Notes: generated by a model not told the origin, from the letters alone. 27,964 nucleotides of DNA from Hypsibius dujardini (GCA_001579985.1 LRSR01014359.1:1-27964); one strand, 5' to 3'; positions 1-10,670 are shown, counted from the stretch's first letter. Numbers and translations: made by a program.

Positions 1-151
1 ATCTTGTAAATAAAATGAACATACTTTAATTGAATTAAATTGTGAAGCCGCGCTTTTTGAGCCAATTAAAATATCTTTTAAAATATATTAAACATTACTT
101 CACGTTAAATCTGCATGTTCAGAGTTTACTTTGATTATGCGTGCATTGTAG

Positions 152-2092
152 GAGATCCATTTTGTGACGGAAGATCTCTGCAAGAAGTTTGCACTAAATG
201 ACGATCCACAGAAGGCCGGCCGTGAGGACTTTGTTTTCACACCGCTGCAAATTTATGCGGTCAACAAACGCCTGCAGCTGCCGGAACCGAATCACGAACC
301 GCAGGATAAGTCACGCGATTTTGGCCACCTTTTGGATTACATTTACCGTCTGAAGATCGTTCGGGTAGGCTATACGAGTATGATTTTGGCTTTTCTATCA
401 GTAAAATCTCCTGTTTACTGTGGACAATAGATCCTCGGCAGTGACAGCTTACTCGGCGCCTCCAACATCGTCGAAAATCAACTCCCGGTCGACCTGATGA
501 TCTTTAAATCTGCCGAAGAGCTGGTGGTAAGTCCAGGTGGACAGACAGACAGACAGACGGACAGTCAGTCAGTCAGTTGTCAGTCAGTCAGTCATTCAGT
601 CATTCAGTCAATCAACGACAGATAAGCAGACAGACAGGCAGACAGGCAGGCAGACAGACAGGCAGGCAGACAGACAGGCAGGCAGACAGACAGGCAGGCA
701 GGCAGACAGACAGGCAGGCAGGCAGACAGACAGGCAGACAGACAGGCAGACAAACAGACTGAAAGATGGTCAGTCAACCAGCTAGACAGACAGACAGACA
801 GACAATGATAGGCAGATATACTTATTCTGCAAACAATACACGTTATAAACAGATTTGAATATTGGTTGTCGCTCCAGCTGGACCAGCTTCGTCCTGCCAT
901 GCTAAGCGGCCTAGAAAATGTCCGGCTGACTGTTCGAAAACTCAAGATCCACCGGACCCTGCAGAGTCTGTCGGTATTTTTCCTTCGCGACGCGGACGGA
1001 TGGTTCGTCGATAGCGACTTCCCCGCTTGCCTCTACTGGAACAAGCTCGTCTCGGCTGATCTGAGCTCCAACCGTATTGAAAAGATCGACTCTTCTATTG
1101 TAAGTCTTCTTACCGGACGTGATATTTTCCATGCCGTAGGAAAACTACTTATGGCATGCTCTTTTTCCCGAATTAGAGGCTATTAGACAGAGTAGAACAC
1201 TTGGATCTGTCGTGCAATCAGCTGCGCACGATCGACCACCTCCACCATCTCCACAACCTGCAGAAGTTGGTGCTCGCTAAGAACTACCTCTCCGACTTGG
1301 ACGCGCTACATGCCAAACTGGGCAACGTCCAGAAGATCATCCTGTGCCATAATCAACTGCAAAGCTTGAAAGGTACCATGTTTTCTTGTATTATGTATTC
1401 CCTTTATTTGAAGCCTGACATTTTCCTTTCCAGGTTTGGCGAAGCTGTACTCATTAGAGTATCTCGACGTCAGCGACAACGAAGTCAGCTCCATCGGGGA
1501 GGTCGAACACCTTCGTAGCCTTCCCTGCCTGACCAACATCAGTTTGACTTCCAATCCCATCACCCTCGTCGTCGACTACCGCATCAAGATCCTCGCATGT
1601 TTTGGTGTGCGGGCAAACGAGGTGATAGTTTTTGACGTTTGTCTGCAAGTGTCCAACTGGTCGCCAGTGCCGTGGAATATTTCAGAAATTTCATTAACTC
1701 CTCTCAGAGTGGCCTCATCTGTCTGTCTGCCTGTTTGTCTGTTTACTATGTTGACAGCAGATGAACAGGCCAACAGTCAGATGGGCACACTGCATACCGT
1801 TGTTGAACCAACCGAGAATGACTGAAATCTAAAGGGTCTCCTATATCAATCAACCAATTTACGGTATGTCGGGTATTCACTCTGCATGTTATCCTCGTAG
1901 GTGTCACTTGACGGAACGCCGGGCAGTGCGCAGGAAATCAGCCACGTTAACATCCTCCTGGCCATCCGAAAAGCCCAGTCCGGCGGAGCAGCACCGCTCC
2001 GGAAACGCCCGACCTCCGAGATGATGTACAACGGCTCGCCCAGCAGCGGCGCCGCTAGTCCGCGTCCCGGGGGAGCTGCTTCCTTCTCATGA
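152..2092 (+). CDS. NISCH: Short nischarin-like LRR protein (5' partial)
   Basis: Nischarin is a cytosolic and endosomal scaffold that binds integrin alpha5, PAK and Rac. Six exons are visible: 152-364, 431-526, 878-1099, 1177-1372, 1434-1621 and 1901-2092. All join in frame at GT-AG sites and give 368 residues plus TGA. Recognition rests on GHLLDY, a GASNIVENQLPVDL-like segment, leucine-rich repeats (LDLSCNQL, LYSLEYLDVSDNEV, SLPCLTNISLTSNP) and the DYRIKILACFG motif, all in the order found in animal nischarin. The PX domain expected at the N terminus would lie upstream, because position 152 follows an intron acceptor. The protein stops about 65 residues after the last LRR in a Gly/Ser/Pro-rich tail, so the long vertebrate C terminus is absent. 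The family call is firm. The symbol is by homology, and the start lies outside the window. Confidence 0.88.
540..805 (+). repeat. (CAGA)n/(CAGG)n tetranucleotide array in nischarin intron 2
   Basis: This is a degenerate array of CAGA, CAGG and CAGT tetranucleotides, about 265 bp long, lying wholly inside the intron between the exons ending at 526 and starting at 878. The long open frames over it are low-complexity artefacts with period-4 peptides on both strands. Similar arrays recur through the window. Confidence 0.95.
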
Positions 2093-3257
2093 CACACTTT
2101 TGTTTCGTTGATCTCTCTCGTGTAGCGAGTTATGTGAGTTTGTCAGTAAAAAATTCCAGTTTTTAAGTTTTATATCTGTAATTGCTTTTCACACAGCCAA
2201 CTATCTGGTACTGTATAGCCCAGAGATCTTTTTGTTCTCCGCCAGGTTCCGTACTATTTTCCCCTTACCCCGGTGATTTAGCTTGCTTTCCTTCGTTTTG
2301 AGCGTGAGATGCTTTTGTTTCTTTCAAGTGTTACACTTTAGCAGCAATTGCAATACTTACCCACTCTTTTTTAAATACTCTACTGCAGATGCTTGTTTAT
2401 AAACGAAACGATTTGGCTGCAATCGCGTTATGATGTTTCAGGCATGATGAAGACAATAGGTACACTTTTGGCCAGAAAAATCGCCACGCTCGATTTGTCA
2501 AGAGACAATTTGTTTCCACAAGGCTGCAGGCTATACAAAAAAGTGCAGTGTGCAACATTTCATGTACTGCAGATTGCACATGTGGTCTTGTGGCCAACTA
2601 TTTCCGCCTCAAATCAAGCACTTTTTTGTATAACCTACAGCCTTGTGGTAACAAATTGTCTCTTGACAAATCGAGCGTGGCGATTTTTCTGGTCAAAGGT
2701 AAATTTATAGTAAATTTAAGCACGTTACTTAAACATCACTGCGGGTAGTTCAAATACTGTACGCTCCCGATCTCAAGGGTCGATTTTAGGTCCGGCCCGA
2801 AAACACGTTCCGTCGTTCGCTTGGTTGTTCATTCAGATTCACTTAAACTTCATTGACTAGAACATTATGAAACCGAAGTCATAATTTCAATCAAGCAAGG
2901 TAGCATAGCATGTCAGGCAAAAACCAACGGGCCAATCACAGACAAGTGAACGGAATTGAACGATCCGCTGAAGCTCGATGTGAATCAGCGGGGGTGGGGC
3001 ATAATCGACCCTTGAGAATGGGAGCGTTCAATACAAGTAGAGTCTACGCTCGCAACCTGGGCAACATGTTTAATTTACCAAATGCTGTGCCCACAAGCTT
3101 TTTCTATGGACACAAGCAAGCACTGCAGGAATCCGAAATCCTCCCGTGATAACCGGAAACTGCATTTAGAAAGGCTACTCAACCTTCCGAAAAAAACAAA
3201 CAAATACTCAGCTCGCAATATGAAAAGATACATACAAAACTGAACCGCCTGAACTCT
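2093..3257. other. Intergenic region, convergent 3' ends of nischarin and MRPS18A
   Basis: This 1.16-kb spacer lies between two convergent genes. It holds a foldback repeat (2461-2701, listed separately). I see no convincing AATAAA for either gene and no RNA gene. Open frames here lack recognisable domains and splice context. Confidence 0.6.
2461..2701. repeat. Foldback element with about 85-bp inverted arms
   Basis: The left arm (2461-2546) and the right arm (2618-2701) are near-complementary. Only about six differences are seen over 84-86 bp, separated by a 71-bp spacer. Weaker similarity continues outward, with a GATGTTT motif beyond each arm, so the element may reach roughly 2390-2750. 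This looks like a MITE or foldback transposon remnant. No clean target-site duplication was found. Apparent ORFs on both strands share peptides because of the symmetry. Confidence 0.85.
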
Positions 3258-4492
3258 CTATCGCTGGTCGGAAGGGTAGTATCGCGGCAGATTATGACCC
3301 GGCTTCTTGGGCATGATATTCCTCGTTCCGAGGGACTTCATGAAGACCCGCTTGAGGAGGCCCGCTTTTCCGGCCTGATAAGCCAGGAGATCGATGTTCT
3401 TCTGCTGTTCGGCACACAGACCGGTGATGAACCGCGGGAGAACGGTACCCTTCCCGGGGCGCAGGAACTGCTGGATGATCAGAACGTCAGAATAGTGCAA
3501 CTTCAAGCCCAGGTCACATAGTGGACAGCATCCAGTTTTTTTCGCTGCACTCTGTAAAATAGAATTCATTAATCATTAAATCAGTACACGATAATAGTGT
3601 GTAATAACATATTTCAATATCAATAATAAAATCAAATTCACCGCAAAATTTTGTTGGAATAAATGACGTATCCCATGTTAGGAAGATGGATGTCATATCT
3701 TCAGCATTTAAACTAATATTTTTAATCAAACATCTTACCTTTAGCATTTATTTTATATATATCTAATAATAAGTAAATTTCGAGATTTCAAAAAAGATTC
3801 AATTTTAAATACTAGTATCGGTTTGTATTTTCGTGACTTCAAATAAATAAATCGTTTTTCTACTTAAGATCCACGGCAGGCTCGTCGATGGTCTAAAATA
3901 TATTTAGCCAGATTAAAAATAAATTCTGATAAAAACGCAAAGGAACAAGACGGATCATGTATGAATTGTTTCAATCAAAACATAATTCATTAAGCAGTTA
4001 ATCACCAATAAACAATCGATGCGCTGCTGCGCCACTAATGCCAATAATGCGCCAATAATGCCACTAAAGCATTACCAAACTCAACAAAAGCAAAGAAAAA
4101 AGTTAGCGTTGACTTTCAAAACGATGAAGGTCTCTCTCACGAAAACTACGAGATGATCAACCAAACAAAGTAAACGAACACAACCACGCCAATATATCAA
4201 TCAACCAATCGTCGACTTGTATGATTCAGGTTACGTATTCGAGGCAATCCGCCAATCAATCGAACTTTCATTTGATTACCTTCAGTAAATGTTTATCGGC
4301 CGGATGATCAACATAAACACCCTCGATGACGGTGGTGTCGCCCTCCACCGTATCCTGGATTTTCTTAATTAAACGTATCGGTGTTAGGGATATCGTTCGC
4401 TGCGGGACGAACACTGAAATTCGGTGGGGAGCGAGTAGCAGTCGGTGAGACAGAAGACGGCCAATAAATCCAGTCGCTCCCACAGTCGCCAT
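3258..4492 (-). CDS. MRPS18A: Mitochondrial ribosomal protein S18A (mL66)
   Basis: This is a nuclear-encoded mitoribosome protein of the bacterial S18 family. In vertebrates the S18A paralogue sits in the large subunit (mL66). There are two exons: 4492-4280 (71 codons) and 3551-3258 (97 codons plus TAG). They join in phase 0 across a 728-bp intron and give 168 residues. The N terminus is rich in Arg and hydrophobic residues with almost no acids up to about residue 40, as expected for a mitochondrial presequence. VEGDTTVIEGVY matches the S18A-specific segment before the S18 fold. The S18 core shows CPLCDLGLKLHYSDVL, FLRPGKGTVLPRFITGLC and GKAGLL. The CxxC plus a later Cys are likely metal ligands. 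The start is the first ATG of the presequence. The gene is divergent from ATP23, with 432 bp between start codons. Confidence 0.9.
3552..4279 (-). other. MRPS18A intron
   Basis: This 728-bp intron is AT-rich, with GT donor at 4279-4278 and AG acceptor at 3553-3552 on the minus strand. It contains AAATAAATAAATC-like runs and a small cluster of repeated GCCAATAATGC/GCCACTAA words near 4030-4070. I see no nested gene. Confidence 0.75.
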
Positions 4493-4924
4493 TGCAAATC
4501 TCGAAGTATACGCAGAAGGACAGTGGTTGCAAAATGACTTTCTATTAGGTGTTTCAAAATTATTCTCCCCGAACGAAGCAAATCCGGAGGAAGAAGTGTT
4601 AATTTCCGGCGTCCGCCGAAGACCTTAGTTAACAGCAAGAATGCAAGGAAATGGGACAAAATGACAATGTGCATTTGGCAGAGTGCGCGTGTTGTGCGCA
4701 GTGCACATATGCTATGCGTACTCTGCGTACAATGCACTTGCATCACATGTTGCTCTTAATTTTTTCCGGCAGATATTGTTCTGACTGTGTTTTTTTCCCT
4801 CTCGTCTGTCATCTAATTTCCTGAAAAATCGAGCTAATTTGGTCATCGTTTCAGCCAGCGGGAACATCTGTGGTGTGGAAGTTTACGTCAACTCTAGTTT
4901 TAACAGAATATTTAATTTCCCGGC
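4493..4924. promoter_or_regulatory. Bidirectional promoter region of MRPS18A and ATP23
   Basis: These 432 bp separate two divergent start codons, and no other gene fits between them. They contain a CpG-bearing patch around 4681-4735. In it TGCGCG (4684-4689) and TGCGCA (4695-4700) form closely spaced GCGC half-sites resembling those bound by NRF-1, a regulator of nuclear mitochondrial genes in animals. They do not make a full consensus site. No TATA box is evident. The promoter role is inferred from gene order. Confidence 0.55.
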
Positions 4925-6971
4925 ATGCAATCATCCAATCAACCCCCAGATCCTATCGCGAAAATCCTGAAGGAGTCGTTAACTCCTGCTGCTACTGCTA
5001 CTGCTGCTGCTGCTGCTGTGAAGGATGACAAAATTTTGCCGAGGCCGGAACTGCCGTCACTTAAAACGCGGTTTCCCGAACATGAGACCGGCGTGCGGAT
5101 TAAGCCGACATGGCAGGAAACAGTGATGGGATTTGGGAAGAACGACTCGTGGAAGGTCAAATGCGAGGCACATGTGCGGAGCGTGCTGAAAAACAGCGTG
5201 CCGGTAAAACTACTCACGGAAGCTCTGTCGAGTGTTGGATGGTGGGTCAATTTTTCGGACGTTTTTGGCTGTTGAATGCGCCGTGTAGCTTGGCGAAATA
5301 CTTGGCAAATTGCATCCCTCAATCAATCAATCATCGCATGTGAAGTGTAGTAATTCTCGCTGCATAATCAATCCAGCGATCAAGCAGGTGCTGTCCGATC
5401 GATCACAATTTCTCTTCAACCAACTACCGAATCAATCCATAATAGCGGGAAGTGTGCTGTTTTCCTTACTAAATACCTGATTTATTTTCCAGTGAATTTG
5501 ATATATCTCGTCATATTGCGTGTGAGCAGTGCGATGAATCGGTCGGCGGAGGATTCGACACAAAGAACCTACAGGTACAGCCAACGATTTACTCTAGCTT
5601 GCGTACAATCAACGACAAGATTGATAACACTGGAGGGTCCAGTGTATGGGCAAAAGGGGCAGAGCAGGGGTGGCATGTTTGAAATGGAAGAAAGCAAGAA
5701 GAAGCAACCGCTGCAGGTCAGGTGGTTGATTGTTTGATTGTTTGAAAACCACCTCTGCCCCGCCCCTTTTGCCTATTCCCCGGACCCTTCATTGTACTCT
5801 ATCTTGTCGTTGACTGTACTTATCCATCCCCTAAGTACGTGCCGCTATTTCTCTGGTAATTACGGCTGATTCATGTGGGTTTTTTTTAAATTTTTTTAGA
5901 TTGTGATCTGCCAAAATGTTTCGACAACTGAGGGGAAGGTGACGTCCGTGCTGGCGCATGAGATGATCCATGCTTTCGACTACTGTCGCATGAACGCCGG
6001 TAAAAGAGACTCCGACCTGACCGTTTTGACGGTTTTTGTTTTAAAACATATTTTAACAATACTGTTCGGAATTAACCCGGAAATGAGAGTGTTCAGCAGT
6101 ATTCGCAGAGTGCCCTTAACGGGTTTTGTGTTTGTCAGATTTCACGAATGTGGACCACGTCGCCTGCTCCGAGGTTAGTTGGTCGAACAGTCAAAATTGC
6201 CGTCATTGCGTATCGAAATTCCCTCGGCTTTTTTATCTGAGCCATAAGTGTTTTGTTTTTTCATTTAGATCCGAGCATCCACCTTGACACATTGCTCCTT
6301 TCTCAGCGCCCTATTTCAGGGTGCTGTTACGCCGTGGGATTTTACGAACAAACATCAGGTATTCGCTTATCAAACATTGTGTTGGCGTATTAGTACTGTA
6401 TTTCACGCGAATCGTATCTACAGTATAGTGACTGCGTTGACCACTGTTAGCGTTTTTTTTACTGTGGAAGTTTTCTCGCTCATTGCAGGATTGCGTGAAA
6501 ATAAAGGCAACCGAGTCGACCATGTCAGCGTTGAGTGTTCCGTTCGAGGTTGCTCTTGCTGCAGTTGAGAAGGTGTTCCCTAGATGCTATGCTGATAGGG
6601 AACCATTCGGGCGGATTCCTCGGAGGAACTCGAGGGATGTGGACAAGGTAGACACTGGAAACACGCATGTGGTCTGGCTGGTGAATGTTTTTACCTGGCT
6701 GTATGATAAATAGTCTGCATGTATTACGAACCTGCCTACCTCTTTAAGTCGATTGTCTCTCTTCCTGAGTTGTCTGCATGTTTCGTTTTTTCTTAGCCTG
6801 TCTGCCTGTCTGTCTGTCTGCCTGTCTGCCTGTCTGTCTGTCTGTCGGGCGAGCTGTTGCTGTTGTCTGACTACCTCGCGCCTGTTATTTGTTCCCGATC
6901 AGTCACCCTTACCATCGGTTTACCTCTTGCAGTCTTACTACGAAAGATTCTATTATGGCTATGGAAGCTAA
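4925..6971 (+). CDS. ATP23: Mitochondrial inner-membrane metalloprotease ATP23
   Basis: ATP23 is an M76-family zinc protease of the mitochondrial intermembrane space. In yeast it processes Atp6 and assists assembly of the ATP synthase Fo part. The animal orthologue is also called XRCC6BP1. Seven exons join in frame: 4925-5241, 5493-5574, 5900-5999, 6139-6173, 6269-6358, 6489-6647 and 6933-6971, giving 273 residues. HEMIHAFD at about residues 153-160 carries the HExxH site and the family's downstream Asp. Other family blocks are CEQCDESVGGGFD, VICQN, DFTNVDHVACSE with RAS after it, CYADREPFGRIP, and the C-terminal Tyr-rich RFYYGYG. The conserved Cys pairs fit the disulphide-rich fold. Residues 22-31 include an Ala/Thr run encoded by GCT-type repeats (about 4985-5020). 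The length is slightly above the human protein (about 246). Confidence 0.93.
4985..5020 (+). repeat. GCT/ACT trinucleotide repeat encoding an Ala/Thr run
   Basis: A run of GCT and ACT codons in ATP23 exon 1 encodes alternating Ala and Thr followed by five Ala. It lies in the poorly conserved N terminus and may vary in length between individuals. Confidence 0.8.
5603..5819. repeat. Inverted-repeat element in ATP23 intron 2
   Basis: The arms at 5603-5673 and 5749-5819 are both 71 bp. They are inverted copies without gaps, with about 13 mismatches by hand count (about 82% identity), around a 75-bp centre. The ends are the palindrome GTAC. The length, the symmetry and the intronic position suggest a MITE-like insertion. 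No target-site duplication longer than a couple of bases is seen. Confidence 0.8.
6797..6846 (+). repeat. (CTGT)n array in ATP23 intron 6
   Basis: A short run of CTGT and CTGC tetranucleotides lies in the 285-bp intron between the exons ending at 6647 and starting at 6933. Read on the transcript it is CUGU, complementary to the CAGA arrays in nischarin and NUP93 transcripts. Confidence 0.9.
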
Positions 6972-8013
6972 AAGCGTGACTAGTAATTTTGCTCGTTTTG
7001 TGATTGCTGTGATACTTTAACGTTCAATGGTTCTTTGCCCCGTTACTTGAAACTCTCTGTTCTTTCTTCTGGTTCTTTACTTCAACCTTGTAATGTCTGG
7101 ATATCTACTACCAGTAATATGCAACTTTTGATTCTTGAAACCCTCTTTTCATGCTCTGGTGCAGCGGTACTCGCGGAATCCGGTAAATAGCGCGATCTCC
7201 ATCGTCACTATCTGTATAGTGCAAAGGGAGAAAGTTTAGCATATTTTATCGACCGATTTGTACGCTCTCCTTACTCATAGTACTGGAACTGCTGGTGAGT
7301 TGCAAATTTAAAGTGCTGCACCAGGTTTACTCACGCATTCCGTGTCACATAGTCACCCCTCGAGATAGTGGCAACTAAAAGTGAGTCAATCTGATCGGAT
7401 GATTGCGGTCTAATTTTTTGCCAGCAAAACCGGTTCACCGTAGATTAACACCCAATACACCGTTGCGAGTGGCTGCAAGTAGAGTTGTTCCGCATTTCTC
7501 GCGGAATGAATGCATGTGTTGTTGACTCGTTGAAAAAGCGGTGGTAATCTGCGGTTACTTTTCACTTATCTGCTGTTGAATGTCTAAATATTGATTGACG
7601 CCATATACGAATTCGCGCGCCGTAAAAACCTTCATCCTTCGCGGGGTTGGTTGTGTTTGCCAAACAGTCCAGACGTACTGCTACATTATTGCATCGGGTA
7701 GGTCGCACCGAAGGGAGGGTTGGGTTTCCGTTTCATGAGCGATCGAAATCGTGCCCAGGGTGCGGAGAACTTGAACCACCTTTTTAACTGTTGTGTTGCT
7801 ATCGCTGGGGTAATCTTGTTTTCATCGCGGTTACAGAGTACTTGCTGGCTAAACTGCTTTTCGTGCAGTGAGACGCTTGGTCTCCTGTACCTGGATCGGT
7901 CGAATCAGAAAGCCGTCTCAGTCAGCTGTTTTGCGATTCTCTGACACTACCTTGCATAGTTGTCTCTCCGGATCCTCCTCTCTACCGTAAACTAAACAGC
8001 AGATCGAGACAGC
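6972..8013. other. Intergenic region between ATP23 and SORD
   Basis: These 1.04 kb presumably hold the ATP23 3' UTR and the SORD promoter. I find no AATAAA near the ATP23 stop, no TATA box, no tRNA and no supported ORF. An in-frame TAA at 7993-7995 precedes the SORD start codon and supports that start. Confidence 0.5.
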
Positions 8014-8250
8014 ATGCCTGCTGCTACGGATACCAATTTATCGGCAGTGTTATATTCCGTAAAAAATTTGCGTCTGGTAAGGTTTGCAACATTTGCAATG
8101 TTTGCATGCAGGCCCCTTAAAAGAATGCTTCCTCAATAATATTTTATCTTGTTCCAGGAAGAACGCCCTATTCCACAACCTGGGCCAAATGGTAGTAGCG
8201 CCAAACATTGTCAAAAACAGGATGACTGCCTGTCTGACTGTCTGTCTGAC

Positions 8251-8283
<33 letters not shown>

Positions 8284-9714
8284 TTGTCTGTTTGTCTGTC
8301 TGTTTGTCTGTCTGTTTGTTTAACTGTTAGGCAGGATGATTGCCTGTTTGTCTGTCTGTGTCTTTCTGTTTGTCTGTCATTCAGTCAGTGTGTATGTGTT
8401 TGTGTGTTTGTCTTCTGTCCGCCCGCCCACCTGCCTGCATGTCTGTCTTTCTGTTTGCATGTCTGTCTGTCGGGATATCGGCCTGTGTGTCGGTCGTTTT
8501 GGTTGTCTGTCTAGCTGTTTGCCTGTCTGTTAGAGTGCCTGTATGTCTGCTTCTTAGTTTGTCTGCCTATCCAATGCATCCATCCTTATGTGTGCCCGTT
8601 GATTTGCTGGTTTCGGGATGTGTGCCTGTCGTGTTCAATGTTAAAACCGTTTTGCCTGTTACAGAGGTGCAGATTGAAATCCAGGAGGTGGGAATTTGTG
8701 GCTCAGACGTCCATTATTGGTTCGTTAAAAAGTTTCAAATTTTCAACTTTTTACCGATATGTGGTTCCTAGTTGTTGTTTTCACTAACTGCTAGAAATTT
8801 GGCAGGCAAAGAGGAAGCATCGGAGACTTCGTCGTGAAAGGTAAGACTACGACCTCGGCTCTCAATTCGATCAGTCGAACCGGTACTCGCGCAACAACAC
8901 TGCTTGGTCCTTCTTTTTAGCACCCATGGTTTTAGGCCATGAGCCCAGTGGAATTGTCTCGGCGCTCGGAGATGGCGTGAAGCATCTGAAGATCGGTAAG
9001 AGGGTTGCAAATGCACATTTTAAGTTAACATCACATACTGAACGTTAATACGGTAAAGATCGCTGCTCATCCCTTAGGAGATCGCGTGGCTATCGAGCCG
9101 GGAGTACCCTGCCGGATGTGTGACTGGTGCAAGGAGGGTAAATATAATCTGTGCCCGGACATCACATTTTCCGCAACGCCTCCCTACCACGGTACGATGA
9201 ACTGACTCTGCATGACGTTATTAGTACCATGCCATTCTATCTGAGATCTCCCTCTAATTAGCGCTATTTTTCAGGAACTCTGACTCGTTATTATGTGCAT
9301 GCGGCGGATTTCTGCCACAAGTACGAAGAGGAAATGTTTCTTGCTGTTTGCTCACGTTAAACGTTTCTCACTGGTTTTTTCTTCAGGCTACCTGACAACG
9401 TTTCATTCGAAGAAGGTGCTCTGCTGGAGCCGCTGTCTGTCGGTCTCCATGCCTGCCGACGTGCGAACATCACCCTTGGTTCTCACGTTTTGGTGTGCGG
9501 CGCTGGTACAGAACTGCCTTCTTGTCGCCAATGCACCGAGTATCCGTTTGTATCCGTTTACGTCGCCTCAATTTGATTTCAGGACCGATTGGTTTGGTTT
9601 CCATGCTCTGTGCGAAGGCAATGGGAGCTTCGAAAGTCGTTGTTACCGGTATGTTTTGTAGCAAGAATTCAGAGACATACAGAAGCAGGCATTCTGCCTG
9701 ATTCTGGGGGCAGC

Positions 9715-9751
<37 letters not shown>

Positions 9752-10580
9752 GGCAGGCATACAGAGACAAACAGAGACAAGCAAGCAGACATACAGACAG
9801 GCAGGGAGACAGATAGACCACCGATGGACATATGCACATACAAAACTGACAAAACTGAGACAGATATGCTGACTAAATGATTGTAGAGCTAGACAGACAT
9901 AACCCTTTTTATAGATTAATGGTACGCGTATAGATTAGTGACCTTCATCTAGATTTAAGCATGGCTTTTTTCTCTGCAGATATCTCGGATAGTCGGCTCA
10001 AGGTGGCAAGGGACATGGGCGCCGATGGGACCATCAATGTAGGCGGCAAGGAACCAAAAGCCCTCGCCGCTGAGGTTATCGCTCTCCTTGAGAGGGCACC
10101 AAATAGTTCGATCGAATGCAGCGGCGCAGACGCTAGTATTCAGTTGGGAATTTATGTACGGGTCCCTACGTATATCACCACAATTTTTTTCGCATGCTCT
10201 ACTAACTTTGGACTATTTACGGTTTAGGCGACTAAGGCTGGCGGAACGTTTGTCTTGGTTGGGATGGGTGCGGCCGAGGTCAAGCTTCCCCTGATCAACG
10301 CACTGGTCCGGGAGGTGGATGTTCGCGGGATCTTCCGCTATGCTAACTGGTCAGCAGCGGTAGAATCCGGATAAAAAGTGTCATAATTGTAAGACGAATT
10401 TGTACTATTTTTTCCAGCTACCCGACAGCCTTAGAAATGGTGGCAACAGGTCGGGTGAACGTGAAGCCGCTCATCACGCACCGCTACACCCTGGAAGACT
10501 CGCTCGATGCCTTCGAAACAGCGCGCACCGGCGCTGGTGGCGCGATCAAAGTCATGATCCACTGTGGCCGCCAGGCATGA
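8014..10580 (+). CDS. SORD: Sorbitol dehydrogenase (L-iditol 2-dehydrogenase)
   Basis: This enzyme oxidises sorbitol to fructose with NAD+ in the cytosol (polyol pathway). Twelve exons join in frame: 8014-8076, 8158-8191, 8665-8719, 8806-8840, 8921-8995, 9078-9191, 9275-9320, 9387-9505, 9583-9648, 9980-10155, 10228-10349 and 10418-10580. The product is 355 residues, close to human SORD (357). Catalytic zinc ligands fall at the same numbers as in the human enzyme: Cys44 ([10 protein letters not shown]), His69 and Glu70 (LGHEPSG), plus Glu155 (LLEPLSVG). The Rossmann motif is GAGPIG at 179-184, and Asp203 after VVVT favours NAD over NADP. Unlike vertebrate SORD, it has Cys99, 102, 105 and 113, the spacing of the structural zinc site of medium-chain dehydrogenases. 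ATG 8014 follows an in-frame stop at 7993. Confidence 0.95.
8227..8555 (+). repeat. (CTGT)n array in SORD intron 2
   Basis: About 330 bp of CTGT, CTGC and TTTG/TGTC variants lie within the intron between the exons ending at 8191 and starting at 8665. The open frames over it in several phases are low-complexity artefacts. Confidence 0.93.
9715..9817 (+). repeat. (CAGA)n array in SORD intron 9
   Basis: About 100 bp of CAGA/CAGG repeats lie between the exons ending at 9648 and starting at 9980. The motif is the reverse complement of the CTGT array in intron 2 of the same gene. Confidence 0.93.
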
Positions 10581-10670
10581 GTAGTATATTCTACTGTAAA
10601 TGATTCGCAAAACTCCTGGTGCAGCAGAAAACGTTCGGCCTACCTAGCGTACATAAATATATAGTATATA

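Noticed and set aside
540-945. Long open frames on both strands over the CAGA array (Gln/Arg/Asp-rich or Cys/Leu/Ser-rich peptides)
   Set aside because: Period-4 low-complexity DNA stays open by chance; the region lies inside a nischarin intron with good splice sites on both sides.
2393-2748. Plus- and minus-strand ORFs with matching peptides near 2400-2750
   Set aside because: The shared peptides come from the inverted repeat, not from a protein family.
7141-7700. Possible tRNA or other Pol III gene upstream of SORD
   Set aside because: No A and B boxes at proper spacing and no cloverleaf could be drawn.
8149-8771. Overlapping Cys/Leu/Val-rich ORFs in three frames upstream of SORD exon 3
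   Set aside because: These are (CTGT)n artefacts in SORD intron 2; only the last residues of one frame match the true exon 3.
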